Positions 1-4,702 of a DNA stretch of 5,040 bases are shown one piece after another. This DNA comes from an uncultured Neisseria sp. (GTDB lineage: Bacteria > Pseudomonadota > Gammaproteobacteria > Burkholderiales > Neisseriaceae): the NCBI GenBank assembly GCA_937919795.1, contig CALFOA010000437.1, forward strand, positions 1 to 5,040, in the 5' to 3' direction. Under the pieces are notes generated by a model, which saw only the letters and a program-made list of their open reading frames with translations, was not told the DNA's origin and searched no databases. How positions within the stretch are numbered: the stretch's first letter is position 1; every line of letters begins with the position of its first letter. A program made the position numbers and the translations under genes.

Positions 1-1027
1 TGGCGTAGCCGGGGCGCAGGATGTGGGCGTTTTCCAAGCCTTTCATCGAGCGCACGAGGGCGAGCTGGATGTCGAACGGCAGGCTGGTGGAAATGCCGTT
101 GGGGTAGTATTCGTGGGTGGTCAGGCCTTCCGGCTCGAGGAAAATCTGGTGGCTGTCTTTATCGGCAAAGCGGTTGATTTTGTCTTCAATCGACGGGCAG
201 TAACGCGGCCCTACGCCTTCGATTTTGCCGGTAAACATTGGACTGCGGTCGAAGCCGGAGCGGATGATTTCATGGGTATTGAGGTTGGTGTGGGTAATCC
301 AGCACGAGACTTGGCGCGGGTGCATTTCGGCCTTGCCGCGTACGGAAAACACCGGCACGGGGGTATCGCCGGGCTGCTCAGTGAGCTGGGAAAAGTCGAT
401 GGTACGGCCATCGATACGCGGCGGGGTGCCGGTTTTCAGACGCGCCACCGGCAGGTTGAGTTCTTTTAAACGACCAGATAAACCGCGTGCCGCCGGATCA
501 CCGGCGCGGCCGCCTTCGTAGTTTTCCAAACCGATGTGGATTTTACCGGCCAAAAAAGTACCGGCGGTCAACACCACCGCGCGGGCTTTGAATTCCACGC
601 CCATGGCGGTTTTCACGCCGCTCACATGCTCGCCGTCTAAGGTAATGTCTTCCACCGCCTGCTGAAACAGTTCCAGATTTTGTTGGTTTTCCAGCATCTC
701 GCGGATGGCGGCTTTATACAAAATGCGGTCGGCCTGCGCACGGGTGGCACGTACCGCTGCGCCTTTGCTGGCGTTTAAGCGGCGAAACTGGATGCCGCTC
801 ATATCGGTGGCCAGCGCCATCGCGCCGCCGAGCGCATCGACTTCGCGCACCAAATGGCCTTTGCCGATGCCGCCGATAGAAGGGTTGCACGACATTTGGC
901 CGAGGGTTTCGATATTGTGGGTAAGCAGCAGCGTTTGCGCGCCCATGCGGGCGGCTGCCAACGCGGCTTCGGTACCGGCGTGGCCGCCGCCGACCACAAT
1001 CACGTCGTAAGTTTTGGGGTAAATCAT
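1..1027 (-). CDS. mnmG: MnmG (GidA), tRNA uridine-5-carboxymethylaminomethyl modification enzyme, N-terminal 342 residues
   Basis: With its partner MnmE, this FAD-dependent cytoplasmic enzyme installs the carboxymethylaminomethyl group on U34 of certain tRNAs. The frame runs unbroken from ATG at 1027 to the left edge. It is the N-terminal 342 residues of a family usually about 630 long, so the C-terminal MnmE- and tRNA-binding part is outside the window. The dinucleotide-binding glycine motif GGGHAG is at residues 13-18. [15 protein letters not shown] follows at 44-58, with Cys47, the first conserved family cysteine. The signature [12 protein letters not shown] contains Cys277, the second functional cysteine of E. 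coli MnmG. The start of the second signature (RPGYA) reaches the window edge. The protein aligns almost without gaps to what I know of E. coli MnmG, so the start is secure, although no Shine-Dalgarno is visible. It is divergent from the lipoprotein operon to its right. Confidence 0.97.
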   Translation of the reverse strand, partial: MIYPKTYDVIVVGGGHAGTEAALAAARMGAQTLLLTHNIETLGQMSCNPSIGGIGKGHLVREVDALGGAMALATDMSGIQFRRLNASKGAAVRATRAQADRILYKAAIREMLENQQNLELFQQAVEDITLDGEHVSGVKTAMGVEFKARAVVLTAGTFLAGKIHIGLENYEGGRAGDPAARGLSGRLKELNLPVARLKTGTPPRIDGRTIDFSQLTEQPGDTPVPVFSVRGKAEMHPRQVSCWITHTNLNTHEIIRSGFDRSPMFTGKIEGVGPRYCPSIEDKINRFADKDSHQIFLEPEGLTTHEYYPNGISTSLPFDIQLALVRSMKGLENAHILRPGYA

Positions 1028-1057
1028 GATGTTGAATGCGTTAAGAAAAATAGCGTG

Positions 1058-1085
1058 ATTGTACGCGCTTTTAGGCCTGTCTGAA
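1058..1085 (-). promoter_or_regulatory. Candidate sigma70-type promoter of mnmG
   Basis: Read on the minus strand, TACAAT (1063-1058) is a 5/6 match to the -10 box. TTCAGA (1085-1080), 16 bases upstream, is a 4/6 match to the -35 box. Transcription would start near 1051 and leave a leader of about 24 bases without an obvious ribosome binding site. The -35 hexamer lies inside the left arm of the uptake-sequence inverted repeat. This is inference from consensus only. Confidence 0.45.
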
Positions 1086-1101
1086 AGTTTCAGACAGGCC
1101 T
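1073..1101. repeat. Inverted pair of DNA uptake sequences (wadDUS-like hairpin)
   Basis: AGGCCTGTCTGAAA (1073-1086) and its exact reverse complement (1088-1101) are separated by one base, giving a 14-bp inverted repeat. As RNA the innermost AAAGTTT would form the loop. Each arm holds GGCCTGTCTGAA, which is 11/12 identical to the TG-wadDUS TGCCTGTCTGAA. Uptake sequences are bound during natural transformation (by ComP in Neisseria) and are often found as hairpins that double as terminators. Here the pair lies between divergent genes, just upstream of mnmG, so no convergent transcript obviously needs terminating. No strong T-run follows on either strand. Confidence 0.85.
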
Positions 1102-1329
1102 GTTTGAATGCTGCCGCTCAACAACAACATAAGCGACAAAATACAACACTTTATCCTTAATAGCTACGTCCCCTCAAAATCAGCTAAAACCGTCAAAATC
1201 ATCACCATTTCACCCACAAACTACCACATATCTCCCGCAAACATCGTTTAAAAAGCCCAAAACCGATTACTTCTGCTCACAAGCACCCAGCTCAGGTTCA
1301 TTTTTATAAAGCAAAAACCGGTTTTATCG
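1102..1329. other. Intergenic region, C-rich and G-poor on the plus strand; no gene seen
   Basis: No reading frame with a ribosome binding site or recognisable product is visible on either strand. The composition is strongly skewed: in 1141-1260 I count about 40 C and 7 G in 120 bases. A 9-base direct repeat, TCAAAATCA, occurs at 1174-1182 and 1193-1201. C-rich, G-poor RNA is the usual character of Rho loading sites, but no plus-strand gene ends upstream, so such a site would only act on antisense transcripts leaving mnmG. It may also be plain low-constraint spacer. Confidence 0.5.
1314..1325. promoter_or_regulatory. 12-bp perfect palindrome next to the lipoprotein promoter, possible operator
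   Basis: AAAACCGGTTTT is a perfect palindrome ending four bases before the -35 box of the lipoprotein operon promoter. The position suits an activator site or an operator. I cannot match it to a known regulator consensus. A palindrome of this length can also occur by chance in AT-rich spacer. Confidence 0.3.
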
Positions 1330-1358
1330 TTGCCACTTTTCATGCTATTCGTTATGAT
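1330..1358 (+). promoter_or_regulatory. Sigma70-type promoter of the lipoprotein operon
   Basis: TTGCCA (1330-1335) and TATGAT (1353-1358) each match the consensus at 5 of 6 positions, with the ideal 17-base spacing. Transcription would start near 1365, giving a leader of about 35 bases that carries the GGAAAAG ribosome binding site. This is the best promoter in the window and should drive both small lipoprotein genes. Confidence 0.75.
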
Positions 1359-1399
1359 ATGTAAAATATTACATTGCTAACTCAACAAACGGAAAAGCT

Positions 1400-1648
1400 A
1401 TGCTGAACAAAACCATTTTCTCAACCTTATTGGCTGCTGTTTTACTAAGCGGTTGTTCTTATGGCCACCGCACTTTAGCCATCAGCCCGGATCAGGAAGC
1501 CAAAATGGCCGCTGACTCCCGCCGTGTTCAAGATGTAGAACGTGCTGAACGTGCCGAACGTCGTGCCGAACGCCGCGAAGAAATGATGGATGAAGCTGAT
1601 GCCATCAAACGTGCTTACGGCGACCGTAAAATTTATATTATCCGCTAA
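1400..1648 (+). CDS. Small predicted lipoprotein with an Arg/Ala/Glu repeat segment
   Basis: The 82-residue product is preceded by GGAAAAG at 1391-1397. It starts with a type II signal peptide: Lys4, a hydrophobic stretch at about residues 6-16, and the lipobox LSGC with Cys19 as the lipidated residue. The mature part is only 64 residues. After a short linker comes a highly charged segment (about residues 31-70), predicted helical, containing three RAE triplets at 48-50, 51-53 and 55-57 followed by RRE. It ends in a basic, hydrophobic tail (KIYIIR). No named family is recognised. There is no Asp at +2 after the Cys (Ser instead), so sorting to the outer membrane is plausible under the E. coli rule. 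It is the first gene of a two-gene operon with another lipoprotein, 38 bases apart with no terminator between. A structural or peptidoglycan-proximal role is only a guess. Confidence 0.85.
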   Translation: MLNKTIFSTLLAAVLLSGCSYGHRTLAISPDQEAKMAADSRRVQDVERAERAERRAERREEMMDEADAIKRAYGDRKIYIIR

Positions 1649-1686
1649 TACCTCACTAACTTACTGAAAATATGGGAGCATTTACT

Positions 1687-2013
1687 ATGAAAAAGGGTTT
1701 ACTTGCCTTAATCTTAACTGCTGTTGTACTGACCGGTTGCGCCACCGGCGGTTCTGTAGGCGATTACGCCATGGGTGACGATTCTGCTGCCATCAAGGCC
1801 GGTCGTAACCGCGAGTCTGCCCAATTGTCTCGCGCCGAGCTGGAACAACACCGCCGTCAACGCACCAATACTTCCGAAGAATTGGCTTTGGAGCGCGAAA
1901 AACGTCAAAACAAACGTGATGAAATCAACGGCACTATGGGCACAGTTGGTTACGGTGTAGGCTTGGTAGGCGGTATTGCCGGCACAGCCGCAGCCATTAA
2001 ATCTTGGTTCTAA
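1687..2013 (+). CDS. Small predicted lipoprotein with charged helix and Gly-rich C-terminal hydrophobic segment
   Basis: I chose the ATG at 1687 (MKKGLL) because GGGAG at 1674-1678 lies 8 bases upstream. The in-frame ATG at 1672 overlaps that site and has none of its own. The product is 108 residues. The signal peptide has Lys2 and Lys3, a hydrophobic core at 4-15 and the lipobox LTGC, making Cys18 the predicted lipid-modified residue (Ala at +2). Residues about 36-80 form a strongly charged, probably helical or coiled-coil segment rich in Arg, Glu and Gln. Residues about 83-104 are glycine-rich and hydrophobic (GTVGYGVGLVGGIAG), resembling a glycine-zipper membrane segment, and the protein ends KSWF. 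It follows the first lipoprotein gene in the same operon and shares its plan of lipid anchor plus charged helix. The family is not recognised. Outer-membrane anchoring is inferred. Confidence 0.85.
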   Translation: MKKGLLALILTAVVLTGCATGGSVGDYAMGDDSAAIKAGRNRESAQLSRAELEQHRRQRTNTSEELALEREKRQNKRDEINGTMGTVGYGVGLVGGIAGTAAAIKSWF

Positions 2014-2041
2014 ACCGATTTAAATACGTTTAAATCCAAGC

Positions 2042-2095
2042 ACAGGATGCTTTTCCGATTCTATACTCAATATTCGGAAAGCATCCTGTCTTTTT
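2042..2095 (+). terminator. Rho-independent terminator of the lipoprotein operon
   Basis: The left arm at 2042-2058 starts ACAGGATGC and pairs with the right arm at 2074-2089, which ends GCATCCTGT. The stem is about 16 bp with one extra T bulged in the left arm. CTTTTT follows at 2090-2095. It begins 28 bases after the stop of the second lipoprotein gene. The stem plus U-tract on the plus strand is a textbook intrinsic terminator. Confidence 0.9.
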
Positions 2096-2426
2096 ATTGT
2101 CTAACAAATATCACCCCTCTTCCCGCCCCATCAATTCCATCTCCCAAAATCATACAAAAGTGTGAAATGCCGCTCAATCATGCTGTATTCTCATCCTCAG
2201 AATTAACATACCTTCACATATGTATATCCTTTTGTCTTTTATAAAGACCGCAGGCGGAGAATTCTTTTGCTTACGGCAACGCATCAGCGACAATGACAAA
2301 CGGTTTAAATCAAGACTGCCTGGTGTATTTCTCGGTTAACTTTACTTTCTTGCCACCCAAACCGCCACGGCAGCCTAATCATAAAACTTCAAAATAATAA
2401 CAAACGCCTTATGGCTTGGAGAGAGC
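2096..2426. other. Intergenic region, no convincing gene; C-rich tract then AT-rich spacer
   Basis: Bases 2101-2160 are extremely skewed on the plus strand (about 24 C and 2 G in 60). Coming directly after the hairpin terminator, this could be a Rho loading site that backs it up. Further right there is a small hairpin, GTCTTT TAT AAAGAC (2234-2248). A weak promoter-like pair for the zinc-ribbon gene follows: TTGCCA at 2350-2355 and CCTAAT at 2374-2379, 18 bases apart, with the -10 matching at only 4 of 6. No tRNA, rRNA or riboswitch class is recognised. Confidence 0.4.
2220..2339 (+). other. Doubtful 39-codon open frame, possible gene remnant
   Basis: An ATG at 2220 opens a frame to TAA at 2337-2339. 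The central part of the peptide (LRQRISDNDKRFKSRLPG) is polar and looks more like protein than random translation. No Shine-Dalgarno precedes the ATG and no promoter is convincing. It could be the tail of a decayed gene, part of a dispersed repeat, or chance. No family is recognised. Confidence 0.15.
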
Positions 2427-2708
2427 ATGTCCTTATTAACATACGGACTATTGATTGCAACGTGGATTGGTATTACTGCTTTTATTACCCAACGTGCGCA
2501 CGCCCGTAACCTTGCGTTGGCACAGGTGAAAAATCTACGCTGGTATCGTCGTCACTACCCCGAAACCGTTAAATGTAGTTGTGTACGCTGCTACCGCTGT
2601 CAAAACAGTGAAATTCTCGTGCGGCAAACCCGCCACAACGATGCAATGGAAGAGCATTTTTGCAGCCATTGCGGTACGATTTTGTACTATTCCTCTTGGG
2701 ACGACTAA
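2427..2708 (+). CDS. Small membrane-anchored zinc-ribbon protein
   Basis: The 93-residue product has a strong ribosome binding site, GGAGAGAG at 2418-2425, just before ATG 2427. One hydrophobic segment at about residues 3-21 is followed by a basic patch (RAHAR), which by the positive-inside rule puts the rest in the cytoplasm. The C-terminal half carries two cysteine pairs, C55-x2-C58 and C79-x2-C82, the pattern of a zinc ribbon. Cys50, Cys52 and His81 lie nearby as possible extra ligands. It ends in an acidic, aromatic tail (YYSSWDD). Zinc binding is inferred from the spacing. The partner, substrate or role is unknown, and no named family is recognised. It stands alone: the gene upstream is closed by a terminator and the next genes are on the other strand. 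A Correia-like element starts 5 bases after its stop and so would be part of its mRNA. Confidence 0.85.
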   Translation: MSLLTYGLLIATWIGITAFITQRAHARNLALAQVKNLRWYRRHYPETVKCSCVRCYRCQNSEILVRQTRHNDAMEEHFCSHCGTILYYSSWDD

Positions 2709-2713
2709 GCACT

Positions 2714-2872
2714 TATAGCAAAAGCACTAAAAAACTGATACGGCGTTATCTCGCTTTAGCTCAAAGAGAACGATTTTGTAAGCCGCTGAAAGCGGCAACA
2801 GAATCGGTTCCGTACTAACTGTACTATCTGCAGCTCGCTGCCTTGTATCAATTCTTTATTACTTTCGCTATA
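2714..2872. mobile_element. Correia-like repeat element (CREE/NEMIS type), full length, with divergent ends
   Basis: The 159-bp element is bounded by 28-bp imperfect terminal inverted repeats, 2714-2741 and 2845-2872 (5 mismatches), starting TATAGC and ending GCTATA. The interior matches the Correia repeat as I remember it. TAGCTCAAAGAGAACGATT, CGGTTCCGTACTA and TGTACT are recognisable in order, and the length fits full-size copies (about 155 bp). The terminal repeats depart from the usual TATAGTGGATTAA. A core hairpin, GCCGCT GAA AGCGGC (2782-2796), is extended by CGATTTTGT pairing with ACAGAATCG. Correia elements are non-autonomous, MITE-like units that insert at TA. Copies in transcripts can be cut by RNase III, and some carry promoters. 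This copy sits between the zinc-ribbon gene and the convergent site-2 protease gene. Confidence 0.85.
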
Positions 2873-2899
2873 GCCTTTTTTCATTCTATCTATAAAATA

Positions 2900-2940
2900 A
2901 AACAGCCGTTATTCCACCTAAACCGGAATAACGGCTGTTT
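2900..2940 (-). terminator. Intrinsic terminator after the site-2 protease gene, possibly bidirectional
   Basis: A perfect 16-bp stem is formed by 2900-2915 (AAACAGCCGTTATTCC) and 2925-2940, with a 9-base loop. On the minus strand the stem is followed by TTTTATTTTA, a good U-rich tail, 15 bases after the protease stop. On the plus strand the tail (GTTTGTG) is poorer, so termination of zinc-ribbon gene transcripts here is possible but weaker. Confidence 0.9.
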
Positions 2941-2954
2941 GTGTCGTCGCATTT

Positions 2955-3605
2955 TTAGCCGATAAACAAGCGCATAAAGCTTTGCACCACACCCAAGATC
3001 AGGGAAAGGAAGGGGCTCATAATCGTGCTTAATAATCCGGTAAACATCAGGCCGACCAGAATCCAAGTACCGTAAGGCTCGATTTTCTGAAACTGCATCG
3101 AGGCTTTGGGCGGTAAAAAGGTATCGAGGAAACGACCGCCGTCCAACGGCAGAATCGGCAGCATATTGAGCACGAACAAAACCGCATTGATGGTAATACC
3201 AAAGCGCGACATCTGCTGCATCGGATATTGAAAACTCTCCGACACCAAGGGCGAGAGCATCATCAATACCGCCCAGCCGAACATCATTGCCAGATTAGAC
3301 AACGGCCCGGCAATCGCCACCATCCGCATCCCCATGCGGGCGTTACGGAAATTGCGCGTGACCACCGGCACCGGTTTCGCCCAGCCAAACAGAAAACCGG
3401 TGGTAAAAAACATCACCGAGGGCACTAAAATCGTACCAATCGGGTCGATATGTGCCAACGGATTTAAGGTTAAACGCCCCAGCTGCTCAGCGGTACGGTC
3501 ACCGTAATGGCGCGCCATATAGCCGTGCGAGGCTTCGTGTACGGTAATCGCCAGCAACACCGGCAATACCGCCAATAAAAATGTACCTAAATCAAAATTT
3601 TGCAA
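2955..3605 (-). CDS. Site-2 protease family intramembrane metalloprotease (peptidase M50)
   Basis: This is a polytopic zinc protease expected to cut substrates within or near the membrane. Of 216 residues, the first hydrophobic segment (about 8-26) contains the zinc motif HEASH, with His23, Glu24 and His27. The second signature, NMLPILPLDGGR (147-158), supplies the third ligand, Asp155. GPLSN at 100-104 is the other conserved family motif. Further membrane segments are at about 54-74, 92-118, 136-153, 178-196 and 198-214. There is no PDZ domain, so it belongs with the short SpoIVFB/YwhC-like forms rather than RseP. All catalytic residues are present. No ATG lies near the start, and the first in-frame one is Met30, beyond the active site. 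Translation must therefore begin at TTG 3605 or at ATT 3608, both served by AAGGA at 3614-3618. The substrate is unknown. It lies 70 bases downstream of the SecD-head gene. Confidence 0.93.
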   Translation of the reverse strand: MQNFDLGTFLLAVLPVLLAITVHEASHGYMARHYGDRTAEQLGRLTLNPLAHIDPIGTILVPSVMFFTTGFLFGWAKPVPVVTRNFRNARMGMRMVAIAGPLSNLAMMFGWAVLMMLSPLVSESFQYPMQQMSRFGITINAVLFVLNMLPILPLDGGRFLDTFLPPKASMQFQKIEPYGTWILVGLMFTGLLSTIMSPFLSLILGVVQSFMRLFIG

Positions 3606-3613
3606 AATGGTTT

Positions 3614-3618
3614 TCCTT
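3614..3618 (-). promoter_or_regulatory. Ribosome binding site that sets a non-ATG start of the site-2 protease
   Basis: AAGGA on the minus strand lies 8 bases before TTG (3605-3603) and 5 bases before the in-frame ATT (3608-3606). TTG is the commoner alternative start codon and is preferred here. ATT is possible but rare. Confidence 0.6.
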
Positions 3619-3675
3619 TTTAATCGCTTGCAGTTGTAGCAAACGTTTTTTTAATCGACTATTAAACGGTGCAGT

Positions 3676-4590
3676 TTACTTGAACTGCTGAACAAATTGA
3701 TTTGCTTCGTCCAATGAAAACGCTAAGTGTAAAAGAATAGCATCAGAACCCAAAGGGGAAACTTGCTTGGCTTTCGTTTTACCTGCTTGAGTAGTAATCA
3801 AGTAAAAAGGCTGCTCTTTCGATCGTCGCCATTTGGCCAAACCTTGTTTATTCAGCTTCACACCCACTCGATAATAAAACGACTCTGGAAAATCTACTAA
3901 ATTTTCATCCCCCAAGGATAACAATTGAGGTTGAATCACCCATTTATCAATATCTTCTGATTCTATATTCAACGGCCGGTATAACCAAACAAAAAACGGG
4001 GCATTGCTGTGTTTAACCGGAGTATTAAAAGTCATGCTTTGATAATCATCAGACTGATTTCCCGCTTCTGCCACCAAGCGAAACTCTATCTCCGACTCAT
4101 CAGCTATTTGTCGTGCCTGTTGCGGGCTGCTCATACCACCACTAACCGCCAACTTCCCGCCAGTAATTTCGCTACGGATGACAGGAACGATCAACAACTC
4201 ATTACGCCTCGAATCAATCACAGCTAATTGTCTATCGATATTATTGCGCGTTAATTCAGCCAGTTTACGTGCGCCTTGCCGGTTAAAGGTTAAATCAACC
4301 GAAAAACTGCCAAAATCATCAATACCGATGGAAGAGGATGTAATATCCCGATTGGAAAGATAAACCTTTTTACTAAGCCGCAGAATTTGCTCAGTAGGCC
4401 TCTGTTCATCAGATGGCCCATCACTTTCTTGCGCCAACGTGATTTGCTGATAATTTTGAGTATCGGCGGCAGCAGGCGCTTCAAATTGCAGCGGTGCGAT
4501 TTGAAATGTTGCCTTTTCAGCATGTGCGGATGCCGACCATAGCGCGAGGCTGCATAAAACGGTGGTAAAAAACGTCTTTTTTATTTTCAT
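3676..4590 (-). CDS. Exported protein with one clear and one probable SecD-type P1-head domain
   Basis: The 304-residue product starts at ATG 4590 (MKIKK), chosen because GAGGGG lies 8 bases upstream and a standard Sec signal peptide follows. That peptide has KIKK, a hydrophobic core at about 6-20 and probable cleavage after AHA at residue 24. No later membrane segment is seen, so the protein is probably periplasmic. Residues about 75-165 closely resemble the head subdomain of the SecD first periplasmic loop: DIT at 82-84, GSFSVDLTFNRQGARKLAELT at 94-114, NNIDRQLAVID at 116-126, ITGG near 142, then SGGMSSPQQARQIA at 150-163. Residues about 218-303 repeat the pattern more weakly: YYRVGVKLNKQGLAKW at 239-254, a strand pair, then FSLDEANQFVQQF at 291-303. 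SecD itself is about 600 residues with six membrane helices, so this is not SecD. A role in protein export or chaperoning is a guess. GC is well below both neighbours. Confidence 0.85.
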   Translation of the reverse strand: MKIKKTFFTTVLCSLALWSASAHAEKATFQIAPLQFEAPAAADTQNYQQITLAQESDGPSDEQRPTEQILRLSKKVYLSNRDITSSSIGIDDFGSFSVDLTFNRQGARKLAELTRNNIDRQLAVIDSRRNELLIVPVIRSEITGGKLAVSGGMSSPQQARQIADESEIEFRLVAEAGNQSDDYQSMTFNTPVKHSNAPFFVWLYRPLNIESEDIDKWVIQPQLLSLGDENLVDFPESFYYRVGVKLNKQGLAKWRRSKEQPFYLITTQAGKTKAKQVSPLGSDAILLHLAFSLDEANQFVQQFK

Positions 4591-4598
4591 TTCATGTT

Positions 4599-4604
4599 CC
4601 CCTC
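4599..4604 (-). promoter_or_regulatory. Ribosome binding site choosing the MKIKK start of the SecD-head gene
   Basis: GAGGGG on the minus strand is 8 bases from ATG 4590. Another ATG at 4595-4593 is only 3 bases away and is followed directly by AAA and TGA, overlapping the true start codon. Initiation at 4590 is strongly favoured. The in-frame ATG at 4659 would start inside the uptake-sequence hairpin and destroy the signal-peptide form. Confidence 0.7.
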
Positions 4605-4630
4605 TTGATTGCTTAAACGTTTTGATATTT

Positions 4631-4686
4631 AGAATGCCTGTCTGAAAACTTTGTATCATAAAAAGTCTTTTTCAGACAGGCATTCT
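4631..4686 (-). terminator. Inverted pair of exact TG-wadDUS uptake sequences, probable terminator of the yciO-type gene
   Basis: The arms 4631-4648 (AGAATGCCTGTCTGAAAA) and 4669-4686 are exact reverse complements (18 bp) around a 20-base loop. Each holds TGCCTGTCTGAA, at 4635-4646 on plus and 4682-4671 on minus. The hairpin begins 17 bases after the stop of the YciO-type gene, the common position for neisserial uptake-sequence terminators. The downstream tail on the minus strand (CTAAATAT) is AT-rich but not a proper U-run, so termination may be partial. The loop contains TATGAT on the minus strand (4660-4655), a possible -10 box for the SecD-head gene, but no good -35 goes with it. Confidence 0.75.
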
Positions 4687-4702
4687 TATATAAACCATCA
4701 AC

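Noticed and set aside
23..1084. Several plus- and minus-strand open frames within 23-1084
   Set aside because: They are out-of-frame shadows of mnmG, whose GC-rich codons leave other frames open. None has a ribosome binding site or family resemblance.
1672..1686. Upstream ATG extending the second lipoprotein by five residues
   Set aside because: This ATG overlaps the GGGAG that serves ATG 1687, and the extension spoils the usual Met-Lys-Lys signal-peptide start.
2047..2244. 65-codon plus-strand frame starting in the terminator
   Set aside because: It begins inside the left arm of the lipoprotein operon terminator, has no ribosome binding site and runs through C-rich spacer. Its composition is not coding-like.
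2301..2373. Interleaved complementarities (CGGTTT/AAACCG and CTGCC/GGCAG) suggesting a pseudoknot RNA
   Set aside because: The arms are only 5-6 bases over 70 bases, as expected by chance, and no known riboswitch or small RNA class matches.
1102..2426. tRNA, rRNA or CRISPR in the intergenic regions
   Set aside because: No cloverleaf with a TTC-loop motif, no rRNA-like sequence and no regularly spaced direct repeats were found.
3625..3652. Possible plus-strand terminator CGCTTGC-loop-GCAAACG followed by seven T
   Set aside because: The plus-strand stem has a C-A mismatch and only short arms, and no plus-strand gene leads into it. On the minus strand the stem pairs better but has no U-tail.
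4587..4595. Minimal ORF ATG-AAA-TGA overlapping the SecD-head start codon
   Set aside because: It is only 3 bases from the ribosome binding site, which is too close, and is probably a by-product of the sequence ATGAAATG rather than a regulatory leader.
4591..4659. 23-residue N-terminal extension of the SecD-head protein
   Set aside because: It would begin in the loop of the uptake-sequence hairpin without a ribosome binding site and would bury the signal peptide. The 4590 start has both.
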